This document shows positions 62,472-64,000 of a stretch of DNA of 64,000 bases, in pieces. The position numbers were made by a program, and so were the translations under genes. Source of the DNA: Gryllotalpicola ginsengisoli DSM 22003 (GTDB lineage Bacteria; Actinomycetota; Actinomycetes; Actinomycetales; Microbacteriaceae). Location: positions 434,001 to 498,000 of the forward strand of contig NZ_AULK01000001.1 of assembly GCF_000419445.1 (NCBI RefSeq), given 5' to 3'. The notes beneath the pieces were generated by a model. It was not told the DNA's origin, did no database searches, and saw nothing but the letters and a program-made list of their open reading frames with translations. Position 1 is the stretch's first letter, and every line of letters starts with the position of its first letter.

Positions 62472-63113
62472 GTGACGCTCACGACCCGGAGCGCGCTGTG
62501 GGCGGCGATCCACGCCGAGCGCACCGCACTCGCCGACGACGTCGCCGGGCTCGACGGCGATCAGTGGCAGGCGCGGTCGCTGTGCTCAGACTGGAGCGTC
62601 GAGCAGGTCGTCGCCCACCTCACCGCGTCCGCGACCCTCGGTCCCGCGCGCTGGTTCGCGAGCGTCGTCGGCGCGCGCTTCGACTTCGATCTGCACAATC
62701 AGCGGCGGATGCTCGAGCACCTCGGCTCCTCCCCGGCTGAGACGCTCGCGCGGTTCCGCGCCGTCGTCACGAGCACGACCGCGGCGCCCGGGCCCGTGAC
62801 GGCATGGCTCGGCGAGATCGTCGTGCACTCCGAGGACATCCGGCGGCCGCTCGGCCTGACGCGCGCGTTCCCCGCCGAGGTCACCGAGACCGTCGCCCGG
62901 TTCTACGCGACCACGAACTTCGCCGTGCCGAGCCGCAAAGTGGTGTCCGGCTTCCGCGTGGAGGCGAGCGACGGCGACTTCGCCGCCGGGGACGGCCCGC
63001 TGGTGCGCGGGTCGACGCTCGCGCTGGTGATGGTCATGGCCGGGCGCAGCGCCTACCTCGCCGAGCTCGACGGCCCCGGCGTCGCCGGTCTCGAGGGGCG
63101 CCTGCACCGCTGA
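62472..63113 (+). CDS. Maleylpyruvate-isomerase-family mycothiol-dependent protein (DinB/MDMPI fold)
   Basis: A 213-residue protein with the family start AIHAERTALADDVAGLDGDQW, then SLCSDWSVEQVVAHLTAS with the metal-binding His, and HSEDIRRPLGL with a further His. Members use mycothiol as cofactor, fitting an actinobacterium, but the reaction of most is unknown. The GTG follows the flavoprotein stop by 36 bases, so it probably extends the same transcript. Confidence 0.85.
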   Translation: MTLTTRSALWAAIHAERTALADDVAGLDGDQWQARSLCSDWSVEQVVAHLTASATLGPARWFASVVGARFDFDLHNQRRMLEHLGSSPAETLARFRAVVTSTTAAPGPVTAWLGEIVVHSEDIRRPLGLTRAFPAEVTETVARFYATTNFAVPSRKVVSGFRVEASDGDFAAGDGPLVRGSTLALVMVMAGRSAYLAELDGPGVAGLEGRLHR

Positions 63114-63168
63114 GCCGCCGACCGGCGCGCGGGGCAGGGCGCGCGGGGCGGGGCGCGCGGCACGCCCG

Positions 63169-63828
63169 TCAGCCGCGCAGCGACCAGGCGGCGCGCTTGA
63201 CGAGCACGTGCCCGCGGCGCAGGGAGAGGCGCGTCCAGGTGCCGGTCTCGAAGATGGGCACCGGCTCGAATTCCGGGCCGAGGAAGCCGAGCGAGTCGGC
63301 GGCGAACGCGACCCCGGCCGGCACGTCCCCGACCTCCTCGATCGGGGCGCCCCACACCGAGCCGCGCACCCGCCACACCAGCTGCTCGCCCGTGCCCTCC
63401 GGCACCGCGCGGGCGACCTCGGCGACCCCTTCGGAGGCGACCCGGCGCAGCACGGCCGAGGTGGTGCCGCCGACCTGTGACCACCCGCCGCGCGGCGGCG
63501 AGATGCCCGCCCAGGTCACCGTCGACACCTCCAGCGGCAGCCGGATGGCGGCCGGGTCGCCGGCGCGCGCCAGCCGGTCCAGCAGCGAGCGGGTCGGCAC
63601 GACCGCGTCGAACTCCGCGTCGGGGGCGGTCTCGAAGGTGCGCAGGCCGAGCACCGTGGGGGTGCGGTCGAGCAGGCCGTGCGGGTAGAGCACCGCGGTG
63701 TAGGCGGCGAGCACTCCCCCGCGCGCGACGAGGCGCACCGAGCCGTCTTCGACCCGGCCCGCACGTGAGAGGTACACCTGGAGGTCGGAGACGGCGAGGC
63801 CGTCGACCAGCGAGAACGTCTGATCCAT
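63169..63828 (-). CDS. Conserved hypothetical protein
   Basis: A 219-residue soluble protein (MDQTFSLVDGLAVSDLQVYL ... ending VKRAAWSLRG). It is beta-rich with a patterned VRLVARGGVLAAYTAVLYP and no catalytic motif that I recognise. AAGGGG lies just before the ATG at 63828. It is divergent from tesB, and the two -10 boxes overlap on opposite strands. Function is unknown. Confidence 0.75.
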   Translation of the reverse strand: MDQTFSLVDGLAVSDLQVYLSRAGRVEDGSVRLVARGGVLAAYTAVLYPHGLLDRTPTVLGLRTFETAPDAEFDAVVPTRSLLDRLARAGDPAAIRLPLEVSTVTWAGISPPRGGWSQVGGTTSAVLRRVASEGVAEVARAVPEGTGEQLVWRVRGSVWGAPIEEVGDVPAGVAFAADSLGFLGPEFEPVPIFETGTWTRLSLRRGHVLVKRAAWSLRG

Positions 63829-63837
63829 GGGCCCCTT

Positions 63838-63844
63838 TAGACTA
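63838..63844. promoter_or_regulatory. Overlapping divergent -10 boxes (TAGACTA) for tesB and the hypothetical gene
   Basis: TAGACT on the plus strand (63838-63843) ends 7 nt before the tesB ATG, predicting a leaderless mRNA. TAGTCT on the minus strand (63839-63844) lies 10 nt before the ATG of the divergent gene. The two boxes share five base pairs, so both cannot be bound at the same time. Confidence 0.5.
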
Positions 63845-63850
63845 CTTTCC

Positions 63851-64000
63851 ATGGCCGACCCGGTGACCGCGATGCTGCAGACCCTGGATCTCACCGACAC
63901 CGGAGCGCGCACCAGCGAGGACATCTTCACCGGGCCCAGCCAGTGGATGCCGCACGGCCGGGTCTTCGGCGGCCAGGTGCTCGCGCAGTCGATCGTCGCC
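63851..64000 (+). CDS. tesB: Acyl-CoA thioesterase II, N-terminal part (3' end outside window)
   Basis: The first 50 codons of a TesB-like thioesterase: MADPVTAMLQTLDLTDTGAR, then SQWMPHGRVFGGQVLAQS, the conserved N-terminal hot-dog segment of TesB. It hydrolyses acyl-CoAs to fatty acid and CoA. Codons run open to the window edge. Confidence 0.88.
   Translation, partial: MADPVTAMLQTLDLTDTGARTSEDIFTGPSQWMPHGRVFGGQVLAQSIVA

Overview
The window is one contiguous stretch of chromosome from a high-GC Gram-positive actinobacterium, most likely of the family Microbacteriaceae (Microbacterium-like). The evidence is the strong G/C third-position bias, the frequent GTG starts, two tandem clpP genes, a long eukaryote-like IleS with a T-box leader, mycothiol-type enzyme families (an Rv2466c-like DsbA-fold protein and a maleylpyruvate-isomerase-fold protein), actinobacterial TAnnnT -10 boxes, and the gene order nadD-(Pro/Ala-rich membrane protein)-rsfS. 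No rRNA, CRISPR array, prophage or defence island was seen. The only clear mobile DNA is one IS3-family element.

Layout. Positions 1-7 kb: the end of rpsT converges on a leftward comEA-comEC-holA unit (DNA uptake plus the Pol III delta subunit), followed by leuS. Positions 7-12 kb: a leftward osmoprotectant (OpuC/OsmF-type) ABC operon whose ATPase gene is split by a 1246-bp IS3-family element, with a TetR regulator upstream. Positions 12-16 kb: rightward App1-like phosphatase, FUSC transporter and a secreted coiled-coil lysozyme-like protein, then a START-like protein and tRNA-Ala on the other strand. Positions 16-22 kb (leftward): small membrane protein-nadD-membrane protein-rsfS, and rplU-rpmA-obg-proB. 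Positions 22-31 kb: rne, a VKOR-family membrane protein, and ileS-folC-DUF4233-ndk led by a T-box riboswitch. Positions 31-38 kb: valS, a frameshifted GNAT gene, an ArsR-like regulator, an M3 oligopeptidase and a Cys/Met-rich copper-storage-like protein. Positions 38-46 kb: clpP1-clpP2, clpX, a large unrecognised membrane protein, tig, and tRNA-Pro and tRNA-Gly. Positions 46-52 kb: dps, a Pr6Pr-like membrane protein, an rpiB-Fpg/Nei-amidohydrolase unit and a two-gene ABC exporter. Positions 52-55 kb: the DsbA-fold oxidoreductase and pepN. Positions 55-64 kb: ABC transporter-histidine kinase-response regulator, then a coupled MscS-truncated globin-flavoprotein unit, a mycothiol-family protein, a conserved hypothetical gene and the start of tesB.

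How it works together. Most of the window is core housekeeping: translation (three related class I synthetases, L21/L27, RsfS, Obg, three tRNAs), protein quality control (Tig, ClpXP1P2, PepN, M3 peptidase) and NAD, proline and folate metabolism. Genes are packed into units with ATGA or GTGA overlaps, so translational coupling is common. At least twelve genes have a TAnnnT-like -10 hexamer 6-8 nt before the start codon, which predicts leaderless mRNAs.

The least ordinary observations are: the IS insertion that breaks the osmoprotectant transporter; a REP-like palindrome found both inside the ileS T-box leader and behind pepN, with a compensatory base-pair change; a 140-residue protein with 18 Cys and 28 Met; the MscS-globin-flavoprotein unit; and the unrecognised 807-residue envelope protein. 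No wholly new system could be demonstrated from sequence alone.
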